A stretch of 64,000 nt of DNA from Actinomadura hallensis. Lineage in GTDB: Bacteria; Actinomycetota; Actinomycetes; Streptosporangiales; Streptosporangiaceae. The stretch lies in NCBI RefSeq assembly GCF_006716765.1, contig NZ_VFPO01000001.1, positions 3,906,001 through 3,970,000 on the forward strand, in the 5' to 3' direction. The notes under the pieces were generated by a model that was not told the DNA's origin, did no database searches, and saw only the letters and a program-made list of their open reading frames with translations. The position numbers and the translations under genes are program-made. Below are positions 63,223 through 64,000 of this stretch, in pieces (positions within the stretch are counted from its first letter, which is position 1; each line of letters starts with the position of its first letter).

Positions 63223-63780
63223 ATGTTCGAGCGTTTCACCACGGACGCGCGGGCGGCCGTCACCGGAGCCCAGACCGAGGCGCGCGACCTGGGCGACCAC
63301 CACATCGGCACCGGGCACGTCCTGCTCGCCATCGTGCGGGGCGGCGGCGCCGTGGCCCGCGTCCTCCACGAGCAGGGCCTGGACGCCGACGACCTGCGGA
63401 CGAGGCTCGCCCGGTTCAACGCGGCCGGCGGCGACGCCCTCGACGCCGACGCGCTGAAGAGCATCGGCATCGACCTCGACGCCGTCCGGGAGGCCGCCGA
63501 GGAGGCCTTCGGCGAGGGCGCGCTCGACGTCCCCGCCGGGAAGCTCCCGCGCCTGCGCCGCGGGCACATCCCCTTCACCCCGGAGGCGAAGAAGGCCCTC
63601 GAACTGAGTCTGCGGCACGCGATCCGGCTCAGGCAGAAGGAGATCCGCAGCGGGCACCTCGTCCTCGGCATGCTGCACGACGACACCACCGTCGCGGCAC
63701 GGCTCACGGCCGGCACGGGCGTGCGGGTGAGCGACCTGCGCGACCGCGTCGAACGGCTGCTGACGTCCGACGCGGCCTGA
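63223..63780 (+). CDS. Stand-alone Clp N-terminal domain protein (ClpC2-like)
   Basis: A 185-residue protein made of two Clp_N repeats (FERFTTDARAAVTGAQTEARDLGDHHIGTGHVLLAI, then FTPEAKKALELSLRHAIRLRQKEIRSGHLVLGML) and no AAA+ module. Such proteins can bind what ClpC1 N-domains bind. Mycobacterial ClpC2, built on the same idea, protects ClpC1 from cyclomarin-type antibiotics and autoregulates. AAGGAGG lies 9 nt before the ATG. The upstream HTH gene probably supplies the DNA-binding half of the switch (inference). Confidence 0.9.
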   Translation: MFERFTTDARAAVTGAQTEARDLGDHHIGTGHVLLAIVRGGGAVARVLHEQGLDADDLRTRLARFNAAGGDALDADALKSIGIDLDAVREAAEEAFGEGALDVPAGKLPRLRRGHIPFTPEAKKALELSLRHAIRLRQKEIRSGHLVLGMLHDDTTVAARLTAGTGVRVSDLRDRVERLLTSDAA

Positions 63781-64000
63781 TCACCGCCCGAACGTCTCGG
63801 TCAGGACCGCGGCGCACGCCGCCCTGCGGCGCGGATCGTCCGGGAAGCGGCGGCGGCACTCGGCGGCGATCCAGGACGGGGCGGCCGGCCGGTCCGGGCG
63901 CCCGGCCCGCGGACGGGACGGGGGGCCGGGGCGGGACGGCGGGCCGGGGCGGGACGGGCGCGTGCGGGGCCTGAAGCCGCGCGGCCGGGACTCGCGCGGC
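63781..64000 (-). CDS. C-terminal part of an unidentified protein
   Basis: An open minus-strand frame runs from the right edge to a TGA at 63781-63783: about 72 residues, first Pro/Arg-rich with a GPPSRP repeat, then WIAAECRRRFPDDPRRRAACAAVLTETFGR. It is convergent with the Clp N-domain gene, leaving no gap. Codon third positions are almost all G/C, consistent with a real gene, but no family can be named. Confidence 0.45.
   Translation of the reverse strand, partial: PRESRPRGFRPRTRPSRPGPPSRPGPPSRPRAGRPDRPAAPSWIAAECRRRFPDDPRRRAACAAVLTETFGR

Overview
The window is about 72-73% G+C and reads as the chromosome of a filamentous actinomycete. The gene families point to a Streptosporangiales/Thermomonosporaceae-type (Actinomadura-like) organism: two Lsr2 nucleoid proteins, a DUF397 protein beside an RsbW-like ATPase, an S-adenosyl methyltransferase of the DUF574 type, DUF5999, an LPFR-motif small protein, AfsA-like hotdog and PucR families, and frequent GTG/TTG starts and leaderless promoters. 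This placement is inferred from gene content only; the one 16S gene present is too unusual to be used naively for taxonomy. No phage, insertion sequence or CRISPR array was seen.

Left part (1-9122). A TetR regulator sits back to back with a leucine/isovalerate-type catabolic operon (carboxyltransferase, biotin carboxylase/BCCP, HMG-CoA lyase, acyl-CoA dehydrogenase), with two 16-bp operator-like palindromes between them, and an acyl-CoA synthetase lies downstream of tetR. The biotin carboxylase carries an odd in-frame insert. An FkbM methyltransferase and a conserved hypothetical protein follow.

9123-12600. A complete 16S rRNA transcription unit (leader, RNase III-type stem, 16S, closing stem, strong terminator) has no 23S or 5S after it. 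Next to it, on the other strand, is a TtuB-TtuA pair predicted to 2-thiolate tRNA position 54, a modification best known from thermophiles.

12.6-31 kb is accessory and regulatory: an O-methyltransferase, DHA2 exporter, second acyl-CoA synthetase, DUF397/RsbW-like pair, OtsA, MarR/FAD oxidase, YbaK, a FadR-type regulated operon with a GMC oxidoreductase, DedA, a DUF574 methyltransferase, and a little locus holding two paralogous small membrane proteins around a DUF5999 gene. 31-44 kb holds a PepSY/response regulator/histidine kinase system rich in polyaspartate, an acyl-CoA dehydrogenase, two atypical tRNAs (Val-TAC, Gly-TCC), a HemK-like methyltransferase, a Cys-rich pentapeptide-repeat protein, a PrsW-like protease, and stand-alone convergent qcrB and ctaD genes.

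46.3-55.1 kb is a seven-gene, minus-strand biosynthetic cluster with overlapping or closely spaced genes: AfsA-like hotdog protein, isoprenylcysteine-methyltransferase-like membrane enzyme, PEP-synthase/rifampin-phosphotransferase-like enzyme, polyprenyl diphosphate synthase, PucR regulator, cytochrome P450 and UbiA prenyltransferase. It looks like a pathway for a modified, possibly phosphorylated, prenyl lipid or signal, and is the best candidate here for an undescribed system. It is followed by a decayed PucR-type regulator.

The right end (56.5-64 kb) has tandem lsr2 genes, a CASTOR/POLLUX-type ion channel, an MBL-fold hydrolase, two CNNM/CorC-like transporters in tandem, and a leaderless HTH gene paired with a stand-alone Clp N-domain protein.
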